Below, one piece after another: positions 18,221 through 26,115 of a stretch of 64,000 nt of DNA. The stretch comes from Cyclobacterium sp. SYSU L10401 (GTDB lineage Bacteria; Bacteroidota; Bacteroidia; Cytophagales; Cyclobacteriaceae): positions 958,132 through 1,022,131 of the forward strand of contig NZ_WOFO01000001.1 in NCBI RefSeq assembly GCF_010993705.1, in the 5' to 3' direction. The position numbers were made by a program, and so were the translations under genes. Under the pieces are notes generated by a model that saw only the letters and a list, made by a program, of their open reading frames with translations, searched no databases and was not told where the DNA came from. Numbering within the stretch: the stretch's first letter is position 1; the number at the start of each line of letters is the position of its first letter.

Positions 18221-19339
18221 ATGAAAAGTTTAATGCGAGCAATACTGCCTATCGGGCTAGTTGTCCTATTGTTTATGTCCTGTGGAGAAGAAAAAGGCCA
18301 GGAGTTTGACGGTAAAATTACTGTTTCGGGGGAACTGGAAAGCGTGCCTGATGGGCAGTTGATCATTTCTGAATACAATGATGACAGGATCAGTGCACTG
18401 GATACACTGGTCATAGATAGTGATGGTGAATTCTCCTATGAGTTGACCTTGGAAAGTCCTAATTTTTACGAATTAGATCTTTTTGGTGAAAAGACCGTTC
18501 GCCTGGCACTTTATGATGAAGATGTTCAGGTTTTCTATAATTTTCAAACGGAAGAGCTGGAAATTTTGGGATCACAGGATAGTCAACTGATGTTGAAGAT
18601 CGATGAACTAACTACCCAATACCAGGAGGAGGGCAATGCGCTGAACACCGAATTTTACGAAGCTATGGCAGACAAGGACCAGGAAAAGATACAGTCAATT
18701 CAGGAGCAGGCCATGGAATTGGAATTAAATCATGCAGAAAGGGTAAAAGGAGCCATAGCGGAAATGGAAGGAAGTTTTGCTGCCCTTGCAGGACTTGGAA
18801 TGCTCAATCCAAGGACAGACTTCAATTACATGGACAGCGTCATTGTAGATTTGGGCGAAAAGTATCCGGATATGAAACTGATCAATTCCTGGAAACAGGA
18901 ATTGGAAGAATTGCGGGCCTTATCCATTGGGCAACCTGCGCCGGAAATATCCTTGCCCAATCCGGAAGGAGAGACGGTTAGCTTGTCAGACCTGAGGGGG
19001 AAATATGTATTGGTGGATTTTTGGGCAGGATGGTGTAAACCCTGCAGAGATGAGAATCCCAATGTAGTGCGTTTGTATAATAAGTACAAAAATGAAGGGT
19101 TTGAAGTGTTTGGTGTTTCTTTAGACCGAACCAGAGAAATGTGGGTAAATGCCATTGAGGAAGATGGATTAGAATGGACCCAGGTATCTGATCTGAAGTA
19201 TTTTAATTCTGAAGCTGCTGCCACCTATCAGATCAATGCCATACCTGCTACTTATATGATCGATCCTGAAGGAAATATCTTGGCGAAGGATTTACGTGGA
19301 AAATCTTTGGAACGAAAATTGGAAGAGTTGTTTGACTGA
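18221..19339 (+). CDS. thioredoxin-fold lipoprotein with DUF4369-like N-terminus
   Basis: A 372-residue exported lipoprotein; the signal peptide ends LLFMSC with Cys 21. The N-terminal part (about 30-130) resembles DUF4369. The C-terminal domain (about 235-372) is TlpA/ResA-like: WAGWCKPC with the redox pair C272-C275, then the cis-Pro loop INAIPATYMID. Such proteins reduce disulfides in the periplasm, for example for cytochrome c maturation. It follows gatB by 2 bases and is probably co-transcribed without a functional link. Confidence 0.92.
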   Translation: MKSLMRAILPIGLVVLLFMSCGEEKGQEFDGKITVSGELESVPDGQLIISEYNDDRISALDTLVIDSDGEFSYELTLESPNFYELDLFGEKTVRLALYDEDVQVFYNFQTEELEILGSQDSQLMLKIDELTTQYQEEGNALNTEFYEAMADKDQEKIQSIQEQAMELELNHAERVKGAIAEMEGSFAALAGLGMLNPRTDFNYMDSVIVDLGEKYPDMKLINSWKQELEELRALSIGQPAPEISLPNPEGETVSLSDLRGKYVLVDFWAGWCKPCRDENPNVVRLYNKYKNEGFEVFGVSLDRTREMWVNAIEEDGLEWTQVSDLKYFNSEAAATYQINAIPATYMIDPEGNILAKDLRGKSLERKLEELFD

Positions 19340-19690
19340 ATACCCCACATAATCAATAAGGGATAAGATTTACGTTAAAGTAAATATTTTATCAAAATGT
19401 ACCGTATATAGAAAACCATGTTTTAAATGTGTATTTGAGGAAATTTTTCCCTATAATTGGTCAAGTTTGCGATTAAAATTTCTGAGTTGAACCATTGAGA
19501 AAAAATGATATCATAAATAAAAAAAATCGTCACCCAAAAAATTTCTAAACTTAATAATTCCAACTACTCAAAAGCGTTAATTCAATATTTCCATTCTCCT
19601 ATTGTAAAATCATAAGAAAGAGCAAATCACTAAAACCAAAGATAGCGTTCATTCCGATTTTACATAAAACTTAAAAACCATTCAATTCTT
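19340..19690 (+). other. 351-base AT-rich leader before the four-gene exported cassette
   Basis: No coding frame or RNA gene is seen. The region is much more AT-rich than its surroundings and is the longest gap in the window. No perfect TAnnTTTG box lies on the + strand; the nearest forms are TGTATTTG and CAAGTTTG around 19430-19470. The length and composition suggest a regulated promoter for the downstream genes rather than read-through from the thioredoxin gene. Confidence 0.4.
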
Positions 19691-20161
19691 ATGAAAAAAA
19701 GACACCTAAAATTCCCCTTGACAAGGTCGCTGACTGTAATGCTATTTGTGCTGTTAGCCCTGGGAGCATGTAAAAGCAAGAAAAAGGTTGTGGAGGCTGA
19801 GCCCGAACCTGCACCTGTAGAAGAGCCGGCACCAGAACCAGAGCCAGAACCAGAGCAGCCTTCTGCAGAAGAAGTGGCTGTCGGAAAATTGGAAAATTAC
19901 TTCGATGCTGTGGCAAATGCTACAAATATTCAGAGCGCAAACAATACGATAAGAGAAGCATTGGGTATGTTTTCCAATCAGAATACCCCGGTATTGATTG
20001 TAATTCATGAAGAATCCGGCGTAAAGGATTATGATGAACCTACGACGATAGAACGTTATCTCAACTATTTAAAAGACACCCAAAAGAACCTGAATTTTAT
20101 CAGTGATATCAGAATGGATGGGTCAGGTAAGGTTACCGAATTAGAACTAAGAAGAAGATAA
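19691..20161 (+). CDS. lipoprotein with Pro-Glu linker, first gene of exported cassette
   Basis: A 156-residue protein. The lipoprotein signal ends LALGAC, with Cys 27, followed by a basic KSKKK and then a Pro-Glu-rich linker (about 35-62) that could span periplasmic space. The C-terminal domain (about 65-156) is globular: helices around LENYFDAV and ERYLNYLKD, then strands ending GSGKVTELELRRR. This domain has the same helix-helix-strand order as parts of the next three gene products. I do not recognise a named family. It begins the operon and sits 28 bases before the next start. Confidence 0.82.
   Translation: MKKRHLKFPLTRSLTVMLFVLLALGACKSKKKVVEAEPEPAPVEEPAPEPEPEPEQPSAEEVAVGKLENYFDAVANATNIQSANNTIREALGMFSNQNTPVLIVIHEESGVKDYDEPTTIERYLNYLKDTQKNLNFISDIRMDGSGKVTELELRRR
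19832..19855 (+). repeat. 12-base tandem repeat in the Pro-Glu linker
   Basis: CCAGAACCAGAG occurs twice without a gap (19832-19843 and 19844-19855), encoding Pro-Glu units. In-frame slippage could change linker length by multiples of four residues without breaking the gene. Confidence 0.7.
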
Positions 20162-20188
20162 TTAATAAAAAAAAGAAAGTTAGCGATT

Positions 20189-20767
20189 ATGAAAAAATAT
20201 ATTCCATCCCTTTTGATCTTTTTCCTGGCTACCACTATTTCGGTATTTGCGCAGGATGAAAGCATTAGCCCTCAAAGAAAGCAGGCCATTGATTCTCTCG
20301 CCTTGGAAAAGGTTAAAGATCTTAGTAAATATATCAGTATCATCGGAAGTAAAGAGACGCAGTTTTCTGAAGCCACCAGAGTAATGGATCGTGCAGAAGA
20401 ACTTTTTGCTCCTGACGCTGAAATGGGAGTGTCTTCCATCAATACCAATGAGATCGCCTATTATAAAATCAGGAGGTATTTTGAAAGATTAATGGCCCTG
20501 AATTACGATCGGGTGAATATTAGTTGGTATGATATCCATTATATCAGTGATCTGGAAAGACAGCCAGATGGCAGGTATGTAGGAGTGATTACCATCTATC
20601 AAAGGTTTGAAGGGACTTCTCAGGAAGCCGGATTAAACTATAGAGATACCACGAAAAAAGACATTACCATTTACGTTGAAAAGAAACAGACCCAGATATC
20701 CGGAAGAACTATCGAGTTTTGGGATGTGTTGCTGGGAGACGTGAGAGTGACTGAAACATCAGCATGA
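20189..20767 (+). CDS. exported protein, second gene of the cassette
   Basis: A 192-residue protein with a Sec signal peptide (MKKYIPSLLIFFLATTISVFAQ) cut after about residue 22. The mature part opens with helices (LSKYISIIGSKETQFSEAT) and continues to strands (NISWYDIHYIS, RYVGVITIYQRFEG). The run IIGSKET...A matches TVGSDET...A at the same place in the LRR protein encoded two genes on, so the two probably share a domain, maybe NTF2-like. Periplasmic or surface location. The stop overlaps the next start by 4 bases (ATGA). Function unknown. Confidence 0.82.
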   Translation: MKKYIPSLLIFFLATTISVFAQDESISPQRKQAIDSLALEKVKDLSKYISIIGSKETQFSEATRVMDRAEELFAPDAEMGVSSINTNEIAYYKIRRYFERLMALNYDRVNISWYDIHYISDLERQPDGRYVGVITIYQRFEGTSQEAGLNYRDTTKKDITIYVEKKQTQISGRTIEFWDVLLGDVRVTETSA

Positions 20768-21603
20768 GATTAATATTCATTATTTTAATTACCATAATTT
20801 TACCTATAATTTCCGTACCGGGGCAATCTTTTGATAGCTCCGGTCGGGTTATAGATGACGGCAGATTTGCTGCCGCCACCAAACAAGTCAACCAATTTTT
20901 CAGAAGATTTAATGCAGAAGAAAGTAAAGAAGGGGACGTAAGGTACATGCCTGGTGATGAAAATTACCGGGATAAGGCATTGAGAAAATCTTTCATCAAT
21001 ATACTTTTTGATAATGAAACTTCAGATGTGTCTAATGATCTGAAAAGGGAATTTATCAACCATGTTGTTTCTGATACCTATCCCCAATATTTAAATTTTC
21101 ACGGCGGGGAATGGTTTGCCGAAGTCAATACCGTGTTTAACTACAACGGGAAAAGACAGGATGTGATCTTGTTTTTGAAACTACAACCCCAGGGGTTGGG
21201 CTATGAATGGGTCATTGAAAATGTTAATTTTCCCCCATTTGCTGCTGCATTTAACAAACCTGAGGGGCAGGACAAAAAATTCCTTCATCCTCTCAGTCAT
21301 GAATTGGGTTTTATGAACCTAAAAAAGGCCATGCTGGATAATCCCAAACCGGAATCTTACACTCCGGATGGATACCAACCTGATTTTCTTACCATTTTTC
21401 TATATGAAATCAAGAACAACAGGATGAAATTCGAAACCGTAAAAGATACAAAATTTCATTTTTTCCAAATTGATAAGTGGTATTTTGAACTTACTCAATT
21501 CAATCGTCCGGGATTTAATACAGGTTGGTTAATTGCCAATTTATTGAAACTTGAAGAGGGCGATAAAGAAATTATATTGAATTACATCTATGACAGCAAT
21601 TAA
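20764..21603 (+). CDS. exported protein, third gene of the cassette
   Basis: A 279-residue protein with a signal peptide ending near VPGQS (about residue 22). The first ~140 residues repeat the cassette pattern: a helix with QFFRRFN, a second helix with ALRKSFINILF, then YLNFHGGEWFAEVNTVFNYNGKR strands. The rest (about 150-279) is extra and contains many aromatic residues (FHFFQIDKWYFELTQFN). I do not recognise a family. Both ends overlap neighbours: 4 bases with the gene before and 14 bases with the LRR gene after, a strong sign of translational coupling. Confidence 0.82.
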   Translation: MRLIFIILITIILPIISVPGQSFDSSGRVIDDGRFAAATKQVNQFFRRFNAEESKEGDVRYMPGDENYRDKALRKSFINILFDNETSDVSNDLKREFINHVVSDTYPQYLNFHGGEWFAEVNTVFNYNGKRQDVILFLKLQPQGLGYEWVIENVNFPPFAAAFNKPEGQDKKFLHPLSHELGFMNLKKAMLDNPKPESYTPDGYQPDFLTIFLYEIKNNRMKFETVKDTKFHFFQIDKWYFELTQFNRPGFNTGWLIANLLKLEEGDKEIILNYIYDSN

Positions 21604-24040
21604 AATAAATATTTCACTGCTACTGTTTTTTTTTGGTGGTATGGCCCTGGTACTGGCACAGGACCTGGGGGAATATAGCAAACAGGAAATAAAAAATTTC
21701 AGCCAGCAAGCCGAAGACCAGGTCAGGTTTTTGCAGTACTTTCTTAATACCGTAGGAAGTGATGAAACCTCTGCCAGAGACAAAGATGTGATCATCAGGG
21801 AGAGTTATAAAAAAATCTTCAGGGATGAAAATGTACAGATTGAAGATGATCTTCTGACGGACAGAAAAGTAATCACCAATAAGAATGTGGTGGCTTACTT
21901 GAAAGACATCGAGTTTTTCTTCAAAGATGTCGCCTTTGAATTCAAGGTCAAGGAAGTAAAGGCCAAGTTGAATGACAATGACGAATTGTTTTTTGAAATA
22001 TCCCTGGACCGGACCTTAACCGGTATGGGATTGGACAATGAAAGCATTGAAAACACTAAGTCCCGCTACATTGAAATTAATTTGGATCGGGATTCAAATG
22101 AGCTAAAAATAGCCAGTATTTATACCACCAAACTGAGCAGAGATGAAGAGTTGCTGGAATGGTGGTCTACCCTTTCTTTGGAATGGGAGAATCTCCTAAA
22201 AGAGCGATTCGAGATAGAGGAGGACTCTGTAGGTCTGGACATGTTGTATAAAATTTCGGGACTCGACACCCTGGACCTCTCCGGAAACCGGCTATTAGTA
22301 GATATTTCGCCCATACAGGTATTCAGAGACCTGAAATACCTGGACATCAGTAATACCCAAATCCAAGAATTAGGCCCTGTCAGTAACGTGACATTTTTAT
22401 CTTACCTGGATATATCCAATACCCCCACTACTGATATTCAATTCATTAAATATTCTGACAAACTCAGTTATCTGGATATCTCAGGGACTGAAGTAAGCAA
22501 TATAGAGGAGCTTTCCAGCTTGAAAAGTCTGCAAACTTTTAAAGCTTCAAAAACACCTTTAATGGGTTTCGGCGTAATGGAAAATTTTATTGAGCTGGAG
22601 GAATTAGACCTTGAAGAGAGTGGATTCAACAATATTGAGAACATAAAAAACCTCGTTAATCTTAAATTGCTCAACCTGAAAGGTAATTATTTGATCAATT
22701 TTGGATTTTTATCTGAACTCAAGGGCCTGGAAGAGATAAACCTGGAAGCTACCAACATACTGGATCTTTCACCATTAGCCGCCTTACCAAATCTTTGGAG
22801 AGTCAATATCAATGGTACGGAGGTAAGTCAACTGGATCCTTTAAGTGGTTCAAAATCAGTCAGGAGAATCTATGCAGACCGTACCAGCATTTCTGAAAAT
22901 GCTGCTGATACATTTGCGCGGGTCAACCGGAGGATTTTGCTCATTCATAATGTAGAGAACCTGCAGACCTGGTGGGAAACCCTTCCCAATGGATGGAACC
23001 AGGTTTTTATTGAGCAATTTCCTCGTTTGGGCCAGGGACAACCAACCATTGAAGAGCTCTCTGAGCTGGTTAATATCGATTCCCTGAAGCTGGATGATAG
23101 CAAGGTAGTGAACCTCAGACCAGCCTTGAAGTTTAGAAATGCTGTGTTTATTTCTTTTGAGAACACCATGGTTGAAGACCTGTCTCCTCTCGCAGAGATA
23201 AAAAATTTAACCCATATTCATGGAGATAGAACCGGCGTGACCAATCTCAGGGCCTTGCAGGAATTGAAGGGTCTTAAAAAAGTGTCTTTTGTGAATACCA
23301 AGATAAGTTCGATAGACCCATTGAAGCCTTTGCGATCCCTTGAGCTGATTTATCTGGACAATACCGAAGTGCCGGATTGGGAGATTTTTGAGCTGGCAAG
23401 AGTGCTCCCGGAAGCCAACATTATTTTCAGGACAGAAGCCTTAACAGATTGGTGGGAAGCCTTGGACAACGAATGGAAGGATCTGTTTCAATCCTATTTT
23501 GATTTATCAGAAGACCCGGATAAAGAAGCACTACACAAAATGACTGCCAGTCCGGAATTTTCCATTGATGGTGCGAATATTTATGACCTGGAACCTTTGC
23601 TTTTATTTTTTAATTTGAAGGATCTGAGTGTTAAAAATGTGCCATTGCAGGATCCTTCTGCGCTGTCAAGGTTGGAAATGCTCGAGAAGCTGCAGGTAGT
23701 AGAAACCCCCTTCACTGATCTCAGCGTCTTGCAACCCCTTTCCTTTTTGGAGGAGCTGGATGTTTCCAACACCTCTGTAGAAGACTTAAGTCCTTTGAAT
23801 AGTCTGGGTAGGTTAAAGCAACTAAACCTGTCCGGAACGAACATCAGGAACCTCAAGGGGATCGAAATGCTTTATGATTTACGCTTTCTGGATATTGCCA
23901 GCACAAATGTGAGAAACCTGAAACCCATCAGCCACATGATTAATCTGGAAAACCTGATTTGTTACAATACGCGTATAAGCAGCAGGAACATAGAAAAATT
24001 CCGGGAAGACTTGCCAGATTGCGATGTAAGGTACTATTAG
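21590..24040 (+). CDS. exported leucine-rich-repeat protein, last gene of the cassette
   Basis: An 816-residue protein with a signal peptide (residues 1 to about 23, ending VLAQ). Residues about 28-185 are the domain shared with the cassette neighbours. The rest is built of three blocks, each opened by a Trp pair (W191-W192, W461-W462, W621-W622) in the pattern WW-x2-L-x3-W, followed by LRRs of about 22 residues (LKYLDISNTQIQELGPVSNV type). Blocks end with capping text such as ELARVLPEANI and KFREDLPDCDV. There are roughly 20 repeats. LRRs of this length bind proteins in internalin-like surface proteins. No T9SS sorting domain or anchor is seen at the C-terminus. Confidence 0.9.
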   Translation: MTAIKINISLLLFFFGGMALVLAQDLGEYSKQEIKNFSQQAEDQVRFLQYFLNTVGSDETSARDKDVIIRESYKKIFRDENVQIEDDLLTDRKVITNKNVVAYLKDIEFFFKDVAFEFKVKEVKAKLNDNDELFFEISLDRTLTGMGLDNESIENTKSRYIEINLDRDSNELKIASIYTTKLSRDEELLEWWSTLSLEWENLLKERFEIEEDSVGLDMLYKISGLDTLDLSGNRLLVDISPIQVFRDLKYLDISNTQIQELGPVSNVTFLSYLDISNTPTTDIQFIKYSDKLSYLDISGTEVSNIEELSSLKSLQTFKASKTPLMGFGVMENFIELEELDLEESGFNNIENIKNLVNLKLLNLKGNYLINFGFLSELKGLEEINLEATNILDLSPLAALPNLWRVNINGTEVSQLDPLSGSKSVRRIYADRTSISENAADTFARVNRRILLIHNVENLQTWWETLPNGWNQVFIEQFPRLGQGQPTIEELSELVNIDSLKLDDSKVVNLRPALKFRNAVFISFENTMVEDLSPLAEIKNLTHIHGDRTGVTNLRALQELKGLKKVSFVNTKISSIDPLKPLRSLELIYLDNTEVPDWEIFELARVLPEANIIFRTEALTDWWEALDNEWKDLFQSYFDLSEDPDKEALHKMTASPEFSIDGANIYDLEPLLLFFNLKDLSVKNVPLQDPSALSRLEMLEKLQVVETPFTDLSVLQPLSFLEELDVSNTSVEDLSPLNSLGRLKQLNLSGTNIRNLKGIEMLYDLRFLDIASTNVRNLKPISHMINLENLICYNTRISSRNIEKFREDLPDCDVRYY

Positions 24041-24059
24041 GTTTTGATATATAGTTTAT

Positions 24060-24087
24060 AAAAAAAAGCCCGAAAGGGCTTTTTTTT
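24060..24087. terminator. bidirectional terminator between the LRR gene and dps
   Basis: AAAAAAAGCCC, a GAAA tetraloop and GGGCTTTTTTTT make a compact hairpin with T-runs on both strands. It serves both convergent genes and overlaps the last bases of dps. Confidence 0.9.
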
Positions 24088-24592
24088 AATCTTCTTTGAT
24101 GAAAGAACTTAACATCCAGTGGTGCAATTCCAGGCTCTTAATAAAGGCGATCAACATGTCCTCTGTAGCTGTATCTCCTAAATCTGCCACTTTTACTGCA
24201 CATTCATTCATGTTGTCTACCAGTATCTGAAAATCTCTCAGGACTTCCTCTACCATTTCCTTAGAACTTAAATCAGTCCCCACCTCTTCAATGTCTGCAT
24301 GTTGAAGGTATTCTTTCATCAGACTATACGGTGTCATTCCAAAGACCCTGATCCTTTCCGCAATCAGGTCAATGTTGGAAAAAGACTCATCGTACAACTC
24401 CTCAAATTTATCGTGCAAATCGAAAAAATCACTTCCCGTTACATTCCAGTGAAAGTTTCTCAGTTTCTGGTAATGCACATGGTAGTTGGCCAATAGTTTA
24501 TTTAAAGAACCAACAATTTTTTCTGATTCATCCTTATTATATCCAAGTTTTTTGAAAACCCTTTTTTCTGCTGTAATACTCATAATAGTCAA
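24086..24592 (-). CDS. dps: Dps-type ferritin-like DNA-protection protein
   Basis: A 168-residue four-helix protein. The ferroxidase ligands fall at the Dps spacing: H48 (NFHWNVTG), H60, D75 and E79. Dps forms a 12-mer that oxidises and stores iron with hydrogen peroxide and protects DNA. A second in-frame ATG three codons downstream (24583) is an equally good start. The region upstream carries two tandem CAAATTATG copies. Monocistronic, with a strong terminator. Confidence 0.95.
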   Translation of the reverse strand: MTIMSITAEKRVFKKLGYNKDESEKIVGSLNKLLANYHVHYQKLRNFHWNVTGSDFFDLHDKFEELYDESFSNIDLIAERIRVFGMTPYSLMKEYLQHADIEEVGTDLSSKEMVEEVLRDFQILVDNMNECAVKVADLGDTATEDMLIAFIKSLELHHWMLSSFIKED

Positions 24593-24637
24593 TTATTTTA
24601 ATAGTTTATTAATAAAATTGCTACTATCAAACGAGCA

Positions 24638-24656
24638 CAAATTATGCCAAATTATG
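24638..24656 (-). promoter_or_regulatory. tandem direct repeat upstream of dps
   Basis: CAAATTATG occurs at 24638-24646 and again at 24648-24656, ten bases apart, about one helical turn. On the minus strand each copy reads CATAATTTG and contains TAATTTG, one base shorter than the -7 consensus. It lies 46-64 bases before the dps ATG, so it could be an operator or a doubled promoter box. Confidence 0.4.
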
Positions 24657-24758
24657 ACTTTCAATACGGAAGGATCTCCAAGTTGTTGTAATTTTATTTC
24701 GTTTTAATGAATAAATGAGCCCTAATCAGAATTTTCATCTGATAAAACTTGATAATAA

Positions 24759-25781
24759 TCAACGATGTAGTACCTGGTTTAGGCTCATTCTCAGGATTTC
24801 GCCCATATTGCGGCATTTCAAAAAATTGGGGTTGTCATAATGTCTTGCCAGCTCTTGTTTGAGGGTGTTGGTATTGGCTTCTGTGGAGATGATATCCCTT
24901 TCCATGCTGTTTAGAATATCGGCTATTTCTTTTGGTGAACTTTTTAGTCGGGTGGCAATCAAAGCCCTTTCCTCTTTCTGGTACTGGGCCATGGACTCAG
25001 GAGTGATGTGTCTGATTCCCAACTGAATCAAAGCATTGTTTTGTTTAAAATATTGGGGTAAGTAAATGGATTTTTTTCCTTCGTAGGATTGTTGGTCAAA
25101 GTCAATAGACCTTATCCTGTAATGGGTTTCCTCGAAATCCGGCGTGACATCTATGACAAAATTGGAGGAATGCATGTCTCCCAATAAACGCACAAAGCAC
25201 CTTTCGTTGAATTTAACAAATTCCTTGGATAGCCTTATGGGATTCAGTAGTGGGTCATGGATCTGTTGCTTCATAAACTGCTCACCGGGGATCCCGGCGA
25301 TGTGTTCTTCAATCAGGGAATCCCTGTAGACCAGGTAGCCTATCCTGTTGGGGGATAGCAGGTGCTCCAGTTCCAAACCGTATACCCGGGAGGCATCGGC
25401 ATTTTTGATATAGAAGTAGTCAAAGTTATCGTTGATGCGATTGACAATCCTCACCCTGAAAGGCTGGGTATTGCCATAGGTACAAAGGTCTATCCTGTCC
25501 ACATAGAGGTGTTGCATCACACTCATATCCCCGTCTGCTTTCAGAAGGGCATAGATTTTTTTAACCTTAAAATGGATCTCATTCCTATCAGACTCATCAT
25601 AAAAAACAGTCTCCCAAAGGGTATCATTTCCTTTAAAGTCATACAGGGCGATGGAATTGCTATACCTTAGCAGCTCTTTGTAATGGATGGGAATATCCAC
25701 CTCACGCCCATATTTGATCAGGTAATGCCTGAGATTTTCACTGATGGGGTATACAATCTTCTTTTTACTGATGACTGCCAT
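24759..25781 (-). CDS. uncharacterised protein with kinase-fold-like catalytic motifs
   Basis: A 340-residue cytoplasmic-looking protein. I do not recognise a named family. It has G201-D202-M-H204-x2-N207 followed 20 residues later by D227-F-D229, matching the HGDxHxxN...IDFD loops of aminoglycoside phosphotransferase and related small-molecule kinases, and an upstream EEHIAGIPGEQF that fits the hinge of that fold. No clear glycine loop or conserved Lys is obvious. It ends a five-gene run (pcm, thioesterase, psi-like, DUF3817, this) with only 9 bases to its neighbour. The motif reading is by eye; substrate unknown. Confidence 0.75.
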   Translation of the reverse strand: MAVISKKKIVYPISENLRHYLIKYGREVDIPIHYKELLRYSNSIALYDFKGNDTLWETVFYDESDRNEIHFKVKKIYALLKADGDMSVMQHLYVDRIDLCTYGNTQPFRVRIVNRINDNFDYFYIKNADASRVYGLELEHLLSPNRIGYLVYRDSLIEEHIAGIPGEQFMKQQIHDPLLNPIRLSKEFVKFNERCFVRLLGDMHSSNFVIDVTPDFEETHYRIRSIDFDQQSYEGKKSIYLPQYFKQNNALIQLGIRHITPESMAQYQKEERALIATRLKSSPKEIADILNSMERDIISTEANTNTLKQELARHYDNPNFLKCRNMGEILRMSLNQVLHR

Positions 25782-25790
25782 GCGCTGTTG

Positions 25791-26114
25791 TTAATTTCGA
25801 TCTTCTATCATGGCTTCCTGTTTTCTTAGCTTTCTATCAAACAGAAAGGGACCAAAAGGGAGCACGGAAGCGATTAAGGCAAACAAAGCATTCTGAAATG
25901 ACCAGCGCAACTTTCGGGAAGTGGGAAATAAGACCAGAATATACAGGATAAAAAGGATCCCGTGGATCCAGCCTACATAAGTGACCATGTCAGGTAATTC
26001 AAATATCCATTTTAAAGGCATGGCGATAAATACCAGAACCAGCATGGAAATACCCTCTGTGATGCTGATGATTCTGAATCGCTTTAATATGGCTAATCTT
26101 TCTTCGTTTGTCAT
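25791..26114 (-). CDS. DUF3817 membrane protein
   Basis: A 107-residue protein with three hydrophobic helices. RFRIISITEGISMLVLVFIAMPLKW and GWIHGILFILYI are typical of DUF3817 (YdzA-like) proteins, which have no known function. It is one base from the gene upstream and 9 bases from the one downstream, so it is embedded in the operon. Confidence 0.88.
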   Translation of the reverse strand: MTNEERLAILKRFRIISITEGISMLVLVFIAMPLKWIFELPDMVTYVGWIHGILFILYILVLFPTSRKLRWSFQNALFALIASVLPFGPFLFDRKLRKQEAMIEDRN

Positions 26115-26115
26115 G

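Noticed and set aside
19637-19644. TATCTTTG on the minus strand in the gap before the exported cassette
   Set aside because: It is a perfect -7 box but points leftwards into the thioredoxin gene with no minus-strand gene to drive; probably chance in AT-rich DNA.
19801-19860. Repetitive CCAGAR units resembling a short repeat array
   Set aside because: The repeats are contiguous, code for Pro-Glu and have no spacers, so they are not a CRISPR array.
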